Shown one piece after another: positions 43,218 to 52,685 of a stretch of DNA of 64,000 nucleotides. A program made the translations under genes and the position numbers. The stretch comes from Trichopria drosophilae (lineage: Eukaryota; Arthropoda; Insecta; Hymenoptera; Diapriidae). Position 1 is the stretch's first letter. Each line of letters begins with the position of its first letter. Where the stretch lies: NCBI GenBank assembly GCA_030407085.1, contig CM059583.1, positions 83,430,501 through 83,494,500 on the forward strand. Reading direction: 5' to 3'. The notes under the pieces were generated by a model, which searched no databases, had not been told where the DNA came from, and was given only the letters and a program-made list of their open reading frames with translations.

Positions 43218-44340
43218 ATGGAAAAATTTAATATTATGACACAATCCAAAACTGGCAGAATAATAAACAAGAAATACAATAATTTAAATTTTTCAAAACA
43301 AAATATTCAAAATAAAACTGCCACGAAAATGCCGCTATTCCGCGATGAATACGAGCATAGTACACCACGCAAACAGGCTCAACAAATTTTGATCACACAA
43401 ACACGAATTCAAATGAAACAAAACACATCACGAAATCACTAGAAGAAATGCAAAAACAATTAGACGAAATGCGAAATCAAGTGAAATAACAAAATAAAGA
43501 ACGTACACGACAACAAAGCGAAAATAACGAAAATAATGACTCGATAAATATACGAAATTTCACAAAAGAATTAGGCTCAATTTTGACACAAAATATAAAC
43601 ATACAAAATATAGATCTAATTGCTCCAAAATTTGAAAACGAATATGCGACAAATCCGGTGAAATTCGTGGAAGATTTGAACCGGTATTCCGCGATAAAAA
43701 ATATACAGGGTATAAGGAAATTGTTCGTGGAGTCCGCATTAGAAGAAAAGGCACAAACATGGCTAAACTTAAAAAATTTTGAATTGTATGACGTATGACG
43801 AATTTAAAAGAGCCTTTATTGAGAAATTTTATTCAATTTTAATGCATCTGGAAATAAAACAAAGATGGACGAATGAGCGATCTCGCGCCTCGGAGGGAGG
43901 ATGGCATAATTATTTTTATAAAAAAATGAAATAAGGGACGTATTTTACTCCAAAAATGACGACTTGCGAAACGAATTATTTAAATATTCAACAACTACTG
44001 TTTTCAGCAAGGGAATCGCTTGTTTCTTTACAGTACGATGATACTGAAACAATAGGCGAGACTCTCGCAAAATTAGATGCCATTCGAACCGAAAGAGAAA
44101 ATAAAAATAATTATGCCAACCTCCAAAACAATAAAATGATCGGAGTAAAATGCCTTCGAACGGATGAGGGAAAAAATCGTAACAAACCGTACACACTCGA
44201 AAAACACTCACAACACGGGGAATTTCGCGATGCACAATTTGTATTTCTCGACGTTAGGTATCCGCCACCCAATCTCGAAAATCAACGTCAAAATTCGCGG
44301 AACGACGTTATTCGAAGCCGAAAGGACGATTTAAACTAAC
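43218..44340 (+). pseudogene. Gag of Gypsy element 2, frameshifted
   Basis: Protein-like segments lie in different plus frames: 43218-43440 and its continuation (EEMQKQLDEMRNQVK), 43520-43798 (KELGSILTQNINIQNIDLIA, then NPVKFVEDLNRYSAIKNIQG), about 43790-43935 (MTYDEFKRAFIEKFYS), and 43956-44160 (ESLVSLQYDDTETIGETLAK). Several frameshifts and stops separate them, so Gag is not made. The order fits the capsid region of Ty3/Gypsy Gag. No intact CCHC knuckle was seen. Confidence 0.6.
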
Positions 44341-44350
44341 GACCGGCGCG

Positions 44351-44683
44351 ATGTATCAAGCCCCGACGGCGCGTCGTGATTTTGATTTCGTTTCAGCATA
44401 TGACAACAATGACGTACATGAAAGTCAAGGACGAGGGAATTTTAAATGTCCACATATTAAATTGACGATTTGCAGTAGGGAAGTGTGGTCTGTAATTGAC
44501 TCCGGTTGCCAAATAACGGCTATTTCAGAGGAATTTTACCGACAAATTTCAAATGCTAGTAATTTTCTAGAATTACCAGTAACTAATTCATTAATAACGA
44601 CTGCCATCCGGAAAAAGGCTACGACGATAAAAAGACAAGTTTTTTTGAATTTTACCATTGACAACATGACGATAGTTTCTTAA
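44351..44683 (+). pseudogene. Gypsy element 2 aspartic protease
   Basis: EVWSVIDSGCQITAISEEFY carries the retropepsin DSG catalytic motif in its usual hydrophobic setting, followed by LELPVTNSLITTAIRKKATT and VFLNFTID. The protease would cleave Gag-Pol. The frame ends at TAA, near 44682, just before the LINE insertion at about 44720. The rest of Pol resumes after the LINE, near 47905. Confidence 0.7.
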
Positions 44684-44834
44684 TAATAGAGACCATACTT
44701 TCTTAATAATTCCTTAGTTAGTTAGTTAGTTAGTTTAGAGGGTGGTACGTAGACGTATCCGTCGCTTAGACGTCTTCTGGCGTCCATTGTGCCCTGCTTT
44801 CCACCTATCACTCCTTCTCTTCATCCTCATGGTA

Positions 44835-45094
44835 CAGTAGAGTCTCCCTTATTGCATACTGCAGATTTTTCAAAACGGCGGCGGTCTTCCTTATTCTCTA
44901 CTTCCTCTTTACCCCCACTCTTAGTGGCCGACGGACGACAACGGTTCAAGATTCGCTCAGCCGCGAAAGTTAGGTTAGGAGGCAATGGAGGAGGGAAGCC
45001 AACCGAAGGGAATATTTGCAATAAGAGATCCTAAATCTAGAGAATAAGAGATGTCTAGAGAATAAGGGAAGATTCAATAAGGGAGACCCTACTG
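44835..45094. mobile_element. pogo/Tigger-like MITE, 260 bp
   Basis: Inverted ends CAGTAGAGTCTCCCTTATTG (44835) and CAATAAGGGAGACCCTACTG (to 45094) are flanked by TA on both sides (44833-44834 and 45095-45096). CAGT starts and TA duplication are typical of pogo-group elements. It sits at the very end of the LINE ORF2, altering its last codons. Confidence 0.8.
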
Positions 45095-46204
45095 TACTCT
45101 ATTTCCCTCTTTAAACCAGCCAGATTGTTCAATGAACTTTTTCATGGCTGACAGAGTATAATCCGCCGCTTCCCCTAGATCCTCTAAAGTTTTGCAGCCG
45201 AAGTTCTTCCTCCTTGCTACAGACAAGGTCAGACATTCGCATATGAGATGTTGGATTGTCTCCTCCACCGGCTCACCGCAGCTTCGACATGGGTCGTTTT
45301 CTTTGGTGCCCATTCTCCGTGCATGCCTGCCTATCAGGCAATGTCCAGTTATTGCACCCACAAGTATTCTTACGTGTGCCTTTTTCCAATTCAAAAGAAT
45401 TTTGCTTTTGTCCTCGTCATAGGATGGCCACAAAATTCTCGCATGAAAACAGTCTCCCCGTTCCTGCCAGCGTTTTCCATCTTTGTTCAGGCTAGACCGA
45501 TCTATCTTCCTCTTTATAACTTCCAGGGGGATCCCCACTTCCATCATCCTGTTTGGATTTTGCGCGGTGGCGCCCTCTTTTGCTAGTTTATCAGCTTCTT
45601 CATTTCCACTGATACCACTATGTGCTGGAACACAGCATAGGTTTATTTTAAGCTTTTCGCCTACTTTGTTTAGCGCTTCAATTCCTCTTTTCACTAAACT
45701 CGATCTTATCATGTCAGCCGTCAGCCTTTTGAGGGCTGTCTTGGGTTCTCTCTAGATCGTTATTTATTTATTCTGCCCTGCCTTTAACTGTATCAGTTCG
45801 CAGGATCTGAGAATAGCTGACAACTCTGCTTGTAGTGCATTCGTTGTCGGAATCTTCAATGCCTCCCTCATTTCCATATTCTTAGCATAAAAGCCTATGC
45901 CAGCACCATCTTCTCCTACTGAGCTGTCCATATATACTTCAACGGTTTCGTTAAGGGGTGTATTCCCGTCTCTCTAGTCTTCCGCCGTTGTCATTTCCAC
46001 GGAGTATCTCCTTAGGAAGTTCAACTCTGGGACTATATAATCTGTATTACGCAACGGTTCGCAGTCCCCAGATTCGGTCAGGATCGCGCTGTGTCCTTCC
46101 TTGAAAGGTTTCCAGTATTTCGATTCACTAAGTCGAAGGGCACTCTTAGCCGCTGCTCCTTTTATAAATAAGTCTAGAGGTTCCAGATAGAGGATTGTCT
46201 CCAT
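45089..46204 (-). pseudogene. LINE ORF2 C-terminus: post-RT region, RNase H, zinc knuckle
   Basis: 46204-45974 encodes the post-RT segment (EPLDLFIKGAAAKSALRLSE). After TAG near 45974, the same frame holds RNase H: VEVYMDSSVGEDGAGIGFY (Asp), ALQAELSAIL (Glu) and HSGISGNEEADKLAKEGA (His/Asp). Stops at 45764-45766 and 45752-45754 break it near the place of the central catalytic Asp. 45712-45089 continues to a knuckle, CRSCGEPVEETIQHLICEC. RNase H groups this LINE with I/R1/LOA-type elements. Clearly inactive. Confidence 0.8.
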
Positions 46205-46229
46205 CGCGAATGTAGTCGTTCCCCGAGAC

Positions 46230-47391
46230 GTGCGCGTTTATGAGTTCCACCAGAGTACTTTGATTTGACTCCGTCCACCTCCCATCCGAATCCCTGCTGC
46301 TCATATTCACCTTAGGATCTTTTGAGAGGATTTTTCGCAGTCTCGCCGCCTCACTGGTGGTCTCTATTTTTTCGCAAAAAGTCGCCCAAGAAGTTCTTTT
46401 CGCGAGTCTTATTGCTTTCTTATAGTTTTTGAGACTTTCTTTATATCTCGCCCAATCCTCTTCCTGATTGCTATCTTTTGCTTTATTAACATTTCTACGC
46501 GCTTCCTTACGAAGTCCATCTACATCCCCATTCCACCAGGCTGGCAGCCTTTTCCCGGATGGTCTGCTGATTGGACAGCTCGTTTCGAAGGCCTCTCTGA
46601 TCGATCGAGTAACTTTTCCTACTGCCGCTTCTATTTCGGCTTTGCTGCAAAGATCATCTACCGACTCTCACCTCTTTGGTAAATTTCTCCCATTCAGTCC
46701 TTTGCGGATTACGAAAAAGCTTTGGGGGTTGGATTCTGATATTAACTTGGAAGGTTATCAAGCTATGATCCGAAAAAGCGGTTATATATGACACCTTCCA
46801 TTCCCTAACCCTACGTTTTTCTGAATCTGTGACTAACGTCACATCCAGTACTTCCCCCCTAAGCTTATTTCTAAAAGTTGGGGTATCACCTATATTACAA
46901 ATTAATAGCTTAGAAAAAAGGATACACTCAAATAGCTACTCACCTCTTTCATTTTTGTCCGTACTTCCCCATTGAGTATGATGAGCGTTGGCATCTGCTC
47001 CTATTAGCACCGGTATGTGTTTATTTTGGGACATCTGTATCAGCTTGTCCCATTCCTACATTGGCATCTCCTTATCGTAAGCGCAATAGGCAGATACCAA
47101 TAGAAAGGAGTTATCCCCATCCTCCAGCCTTACCGTCGTCAAATCGCCAGTGTTGTAATCAGATAGAAGCGTTAGGTCAATATTGCTCCTTGCCATTATG
47201 CAGGAGCGCATCTTATCTTAATTTTTAGCATGGTATAGCCTATACCCCTTCCCATTCAGGCCCATAATTCTATCGTTCCGAATCCATGATTCCTGAACGA
47301 GAAGGATGTCGTATTTTTCCACTCTGAGAATGTCCAGGAGTGTGGCGCTTGCCACCTCGCTATGATGGAGGTTGAACTGGCCTATCTCCAT
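46230..47391 (-). pseudogene. LINE ORF2 N-terminus: endonuclease and RT linker
   Basis: ATG at 47389-47391 opens MEIGQFNLHHSEVAS, then LLVQESWIRNDRIMG, NSFLLVSAYCAYD, PVLIGADANAHHTQWGST and SYITAFSDHSLITFQV, an AP-endonuclease-like domain whose acidic and His residues are still visible. TAA 47218-47220, TAG 47056-47058 and TAG 46936-46938 interrupt it. The linker (IL SKDP-type sequence near 46310) leads toward RT but stops at the deletion junction. The endonuclease nicks target DNA in live elements. Confidence 0.75.
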
Positions 47392-47459
47392 CGCCAGTTT
47401 CTGCGCCCTCTTTCGCTGCCTCCTTTCTCTCCAGGATGGCGACCGTTACCGTGCCTATG

Positions 47460-47905
47460 TTAAAGACAAGGCGATCCTTTGATCTTTGTCAAGGCTTCCT
47501 CGCCAATCTCCACCACGAAAGACTGTCCCTTCGGTCCGGCCTTCTCCGCCTTTACCACCTTGATTTCCGAGCTCGCAACATCGGGGTTCTGGAAGCGGAG
47601 CGCCATCTGGACAGACTCCATTGGTGGGATTGGCTTCGGAATGAAAATTCTTGCCCTCTTCATTTCTGGGAGTTCTTCGTGTCGTATTACCCCCAGCTTG
47701 GCTCCTTCCCACAGTTCCCCCATCCCCGCCATAGTCTCCCTCACGAATCTCAGAGATCCCTGGTCCTGGCACTGTATCAGTCTCAGTCCCCTGAATCTAC
47801 CGAGATCCCCAAAGGTAGGCGGCGGAGTGTTGGAACCTGCTTTCAGGGATTCCAAGACCTTATTTAAGAAGATGGAGGAGATTGATTCCCACCTTTCGAC
47901 AGATT
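47460..47905 (-). pseudogene. LINE ORF1 C-terminus (DUF4780-like)
   Basis: The frame 47855-47460, open upstream to about 47905, reads GLRLIQCQDQGSLRFVRETM, then GMGELWEGAKLGVIRHEELP and FIPKPIPPMES, matching the DUF4780-type domain found in arthropod LINE ORF1 proteins. It ends in TAA, about 70 bases before the ORF2 start. Such ORF1 proteins bind element RNA. The N-terminal part is absent. Confidence 0.65.
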
Positions 47906-48028
47906 TTATCGACAGAGATTATATTAGGAAATTAATTTCATGTACGATTTGGCACCATTTTAGATTACCCGAAACGAAAGATTGGATGGACGGATAAAAT
48001 AATAAAAAAAGAAGATGTACAATTTTTA

Positions 48029-48693
48029 ATGTACCCAGCGAGTAATATTACATGCATAAATGATCATGGGGCCACATATGTATTCGTCATGAATCACCGA
48101 GACATACAACATTTTAATATATATGAAAATGAATATGACATGAAAATGAATAATGATAATATAGAAAAAGGTGGGGATAATAATGTAATATATGAGAATG
48201 ATAGATTACATAATAGCAACGAATATAGGGGAATAAACAACTTTACGAACAATGACGATATAATTGGTGATGATGATGATCTGAACCATGATTGTTGTGA
48301 AAATAATAATGATAATGTTAATGATAATAATGTTGATTATGAAAATGATAATGGTGAATATATTTTGAATAATGATGACGTTAAAATGATGATAATCCAA
48401 ATAATGATAATAATGAAATGTATAATGATAATTTTGATGATAGGTATGATAAAGGTGATATAACCATTAATAATGTGACAAATAATGATGAGGATAATTT
48501 ATGTAATAATGTTGAGGTTATGTTTAACGCTGAGATGCATAATGATGATGATAATATAATAATTAATGATATGTTCGATAATGATGATATAATTTATAAT
48601 GTTGGTGTGCTAGTAAATAATGATAAAATAAATAATGATGGTGTCATTAATATTAATGATTGGAATGAGGCGATGAATAAAAATGAAAATTAA
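48029..48693 (+). pseudogene. Asn/Asp-rich linker in Gypsy element 2 pol
   Basis: Two overlapping plus frames (48029-48463 and 48418-48693) encode long Asn/Asp runs (for example NDDIIGDDDDLNHDCCENNN) from AATGAT-type repeats. The second is in phase with the RT frame and separated from it by TAA 48691-48693. 48029-48090 (FLMYPASNITCINDHGATYV) still resembles pol spacer. This looks like a microsatellite-expanded stretch between protease and RT, now frameshifted. Confidence 0.55.
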
Positions 48694-48744
48694 ACACACA
48701 GAACTGATGACGAAAGTGTAGTTGGAACGTCAAAAGTAGTTCCG

Positions 48745-49470
48745 ATGATTCATGACGAAGAATATAAAATTATTTATGGTTATGATAGTAACGGCCAAGT
48801 TTTGCGAACGTGTAATGCTGTGGACTGTGAGGTCAATGACACTCAGTCCATTATGGGTAAAGAAATTAATGATGTGGTGGAAAGCATTACAGAAATTGGC
48901 CGAGGAGAGAAACAATCCTTTAAAAAACTATTAAATAAATATATCGGTTTATTTTTTGACCAAGTAGGCCCTGCGAAAGGATATGAGCATCGGATAAATT
49001 TGCGAAACGACAAAACTTATGTACGACGCAACTATCTAGTGCCATTCGCTATTACAGCCGCTGTCGATGTTGAGATGCAAGAAATGCTGAGGCTGGGAAT
49101 TATTGAGAGAGCAATAACTTCGTACGTAAACCCCCTTAGAATAGTTAAAAAAGCAAATGGGGGGATTAGGCTATGTTTCGATGCTCGACAGTTAAATGTC
49201 ATTATACAAAATGACAACGAATCCCCACCATTAATTAAGGAATTATTACAGAAATTTAATGGTGTGTCCTTTTTCTCAAAAATGGATCTCACACATGGGT
49301 ATTGGCAAATACCATTATATCTGGATTCACGCCAGTATACGGGATTCAATTTCGGGGGAAACACATACCAGTTCTGTCGGATACCTTTTGGCCTCAAACC
49401 AGCTGGCATCGGTTTTATGAGAGCATTCGGTATGGCATTGGATGGCGATTTAGAAAATGGGACTTCTATA
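48745..49470 (+). pseudogene. Gypsy element 2 reverse transcriptase, first half
   Basis: Ty3/Gypsy RT motifs appear in order: VRRNYLVPFAITAAVDVEMQ, PLRIVKKANGGIRLCFDARQ, SFFSKMDLTHGYWQIPL (first catalytic Asp) and FCRIPFGLKPAGIGFMRAFG. The frame then enters a foldback element at 49471. The catalytic YIDD follows on its far side, at about 51855. RT copies element RNA into DNA. Apart from the insertion, this stretch is uninterrupted, with GMALDGDLENGTSI reaching the junction. Confidence 0.85.
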
Positions 49471-51850
49471 CACCATGTTTCTCAACCTATTGAACCCCGT
49501 CTACCAGCAGATAGAGCGTAAAATTCTGAAATGAAAGTTCCTTTGCCGAAAATGTTTTCAAGCTACCGTTTTCAAGTTATTCAGCATTGAACTGAACCAA
49601 TAGGAAAAGAGCTTTGCGATTATCGCAATGATAGTATTGTCGGTGCATTTTGAGAATAAATACGAAGAAAATGCACATCGTCCATTAACCACGCAATTGT
49701 TTTCTAGCGAAGCAGCGGAACGTTCGAAAGAGACTGTCAAAAATATCGATCGGATTCGAATGTCTAACCTGTCACTGGTTTTCGGTTTCGAAAGGAAAAT
49801 TAAAACTTTTGACTCGAATTTGTAATGAATCAAAAAATGATTATTTTACAGGTTAGGCATTCATGTAGAAAATAACGTTTCATATGTTTCGAAACCCTGC
49901 AAAATATTTTCTAAATTGTGTAATGAGAATATAAAAGTTAAAGATTTAAAATTAAGCAATTGGAAAAAATTGGAGCTCAAAAAATAGTTCTGTGCCGTTT
50001 AGAAATAAATTTTATGAATAATTTGTTAATAACAATTACGTGTTAATCGCGTATAACTCTAATGAAGTTAATTATTAAAGTCGATGATTTAATCTTGCAA
50101 TTGGAAAAAATGGTTCTGTGCCGTTTAGAAATGATTTTTATATATAATATGTTAATAACAATTACGTGCTAATCTCGTTCAACTCTGACTGAAGTTGATT
50201 ATTAAAGACGATAATGTAATTTTGCAAAAAGAAAAAATTGGAGCTCAAACAGTGGTTATGTGCCGTTTAGAAATGATTTTTATGAAGAATCTGTTAATAA
50301 CAATTACGTGCTCATCGCGTGCAACAATGAATGAAGTTGATTATTAAAGTCGATAATTTAATTTTGCAAAAAGAAAAAATTGGAGCTCAAACAGTGGTTA
50401 TGTGCCGTTTAGAAATGATTTTTATGAAGAATCTGTTAATAACAATTACGTGCTCATCGCGTGCAACAATGAATGAAGTTGATTATTAAAGTCGATAATT
50501 TAATTTTGCAAAAAGAAAAAATTGGAGCTCAAACAGTGGTTATGTGCCGTTTAGAAATGATTTTTATGAAGAATCTGTTAATAACAATTACGTGCTCATC
50601 GCGTGCAACAATGAATGTAGTTATTATTAAAATTATTGGAAAAAATTGGAGCACAAAAAATGGTTCTGTGCCGTTTAGAAATGAATTTTATGCATAATTT
50701 GTTAATAACAATTACGTGTTAATCGCGGGCAGCTCTGAATGAACTTGATTATTAAAGTTGATCATTTAATTTTTCAAAAGGAAAAAATTGCAGCCCAAAA
50801 ATTAATCTGTGCATTTTAGGTATGATTGTTATGAATAAATTGTTAATAACAATTACGTGTTAATCGCGGGCAGGTCTGAATGAAATTGATTATTGAAGTC
50901 GATGATTTTATCTTGCAATTGGAAAAAATTAGAGATCTAAAAGTGTATCTGTGCCGCCTAGAAATGGATTTTATGAATAATTTGTTAATAACAATTTCGT
51001 GCTAATCGCGTGTAACTTTAATGAAGTTAATTATTAAAGTTGATGATTTAATCTTGCAATTGGAAAAAATTGTTCTGTGCCGTTTAGAAATGATTTTTAT
51101 AAACAGTATGTTAATAACAATTACGTGCTAATCTCGTGCAACTCTAACTGACGTTGATTATTAAAGACGATAATGTAATTCTGCAAAAAGAAAAAATTAG
51201 AGCTCAAAAAGTGGATCTGTGCCGTTTGCAATTCATACAAAAAAAACAAGGGACATTTCCAGGGTGGTCTTTGTATGCGTAATTCCACCCAGGGGCTTCA
51301 AAAGGAAAAAGAGATGCATCTTACGACTTTGTACAAATCCATGCTTTCTGATTTTAAATCCAAGTACTTTTTAAAAAACTGCAGATCCCTTAATTCTCAT
51401 TACACAATTTAGAAAATATTTTCCAGGGTTTCGAAACATATGAAACGTTATTTTCTACATGAATGCCTAACCTGTAAAATAATCATTTTTTGATTCATTA
51501 CAAATTCGAGTCAAAAGTTTTAATTTTCCTTTCGAATCCGAAAACCAGTGACAGGTTAGACATTCGAATCCGATCGATATTTTTGTCTCTTTCGAACGTT
51601 CCGCTGCCTTGCTAGAAAACAATTGCGCAGTTTATGGACGATGTGCATTTTCTTCGTTTATTTAATCTCAACATGCACCGACAATACTATCATTGTGATA
51701 ATCTCAAAGATTTTTTCCTATTGGTTCATTTCAATGCTGAATAACTTGAAAACGGTACCTTGAAAACATTTTCGGCAAAGGAACTTCCATTTTAGAATTT
51801 TACGCTCTATCTGCTGGTAAACGGGGTTCAATAGGTTGAGAAACACGGTG
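49471..51850. mobile_element. 2.4-kb foldback inserted in Gypsy RT, TA duplication
   Basis: The ends CACCATGTTTCTCAACCTAT (49471) and its mirror ending AAACACGGTG (51850) define arms of about 455 bp (49471-49931 and 51394-51850). With a 2-bp TA duplication (49469-49470 and 51851-51852), excision rejoins Gypsy RT in frame as GTSI/YIDD. The inside is a tandem array. Non-autonomous; the CACC start and TA site resemble the large foldback at 3778. Confidence 0.85.
49960..51240. repeat. ~142-bp tandem repeat inside the foldback (about 9 units)
   Basis: Units share GTGCCGTTTAGAAATGATTT, GTTAATAACAATTACGTG and AATTGGAGCTCAAA. Three central units (about 50220-50620) are virtually identical at exactly 142 bp (50261, 50403, 50545), the others more diverged, so amplification is recent in the centre. 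Confidence 0.85.
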
Positions 51851-51852
51851 TA

Positions 51853-51910
51853 TATATTGACGATCTACCAGTGGATACTAAGCCCTTTAGTACTCACATT
51901 AATAGGTGCT
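51853..51910 (+). pseudogene. Gypsy element 2 RT, YIDD continuation
   Basis: Directly after the foldback the plus frame reads YIDDLPVDTKPFSTHINR, the RT active-site motif and the start of the following helix. It then meets unrelated sequence at about 51911 that leads into the satellite. The rest of pol (RNase H, integrase) and the 3' LTR are absent, so the element is truncated by the satellite boundary. Confidence 0.75.
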
Positions 51911-52235
51911 ATAAGCTGGCCGACCCCGTAGGGCCGAATCGAACCAAACTAGTGCGATTAATTGTTGCTCAATTGTTGCTCAAAAGTTGCTCTATTCCCG
52001 TATTTGTTGCTCCCATTTAAAAAAAAAAATTGCAGGTTCGGCTAGCTTGCACAAGAGCCAGCCGACCCTAGCTCAAAAAGTGGAAAAAACAAATGCTACC
52101 GTAAAAAAGAGTACGCAGCTAATTGTTGCTCATTTGTTGCTCAAAGATTACCGCTGTAATATTGAATTCCAAAGTACCGGTTCTGATATTTAAAAAAAAT
52201 AAGTAGGTTCGGCTGGCTTACCTCAGAGCTTACAT
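51911..52235. other. Junction zone rich in TTGTTGCTC motifs
   Basis: TTGTTGCTC and GGTTCGGCT pieces recur, related to parts of the 172-bp satellite but not in regular monomers. It may be the ancestral element or the degenerate edge from which the satellite spread. Confidence 0.5.
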
Positions 52236-52685
52236 AAATAAAGGATACTATCAAGGTCCGGACCGGATCAGCTAGTAAAATAAAAAATTACAAGCGTTTA
52301 AAAGTGACTAAAGAAGAGCATTAATCTGGCAATAATAAATACCCATTATGAAGGCAGCAACAATTAGCCGACATTTGTTGCTCGATTCCTTTGCGTTTTA
52401 GGGACATAAATGAAGGATACTATCATGGTCCAGACCGATTCGGCTAGTAAAATAAAAAATTACATGCGTTTAAATGTGACAAAAAAGCAGGCTCAATCTG
52501 TCAGTAGTAATCAGCGCATACGACGGGAGCAACAATTAGCCGACATTTGTTGCTCGATTCCTTTGCGCTTTAGGGACATAAATCCAGGTCACGGTCCGGA
52601 CCGATTCGGCTCGTAAAATAAAAAATTACAGGTGTTTAAAAGTGACTAAAGAAGAGCGTTAAACTGTCAATCGCCGTAATATTGG
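52236..52685. repeat. 172-bp satellite, reverse-oriented block (about 2.6 units)
   Basis: Monomers run in the opposite direction to the main array (GATTCGGCTAGTAAAATAAA, CAACAATTAGCCGACATTTG). Orientation flips near 52685, where ...GTTAAACTGTCAAT faces ATTGACAGATTAAC.... Confidence 0.85.

Larger units (their letters stand above)
44720..47905 (-). mobile_element. RNase H-bearing LINE inserted in Gypsy pol, RT domain deleted
   Basis: The 3' end lies at the left, with an AACT-repeat tail (plus strand TTAGTTAGTTAGTTAGTTTA, near 44715-44734). The minus-strand order is ORF1 end, endonuclease, RT linker, then a jump to the region after RT, RNase H and a Cys/His knuckle. About the whole RT domain is missing at a junction near 46180-46200. 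The 5' end is truncated within ORF1 near 47905. The element interrupts Gypsy element 2 between protease and RT. Confidence 0.7.

Noticed and set aside
47436..47997. Plus-strand frames of 143 and 172 codons
   Set aside because: Antisense to the LINE ORF1 (DUF4780-like) segment, which is clearly coding on the minus strand.
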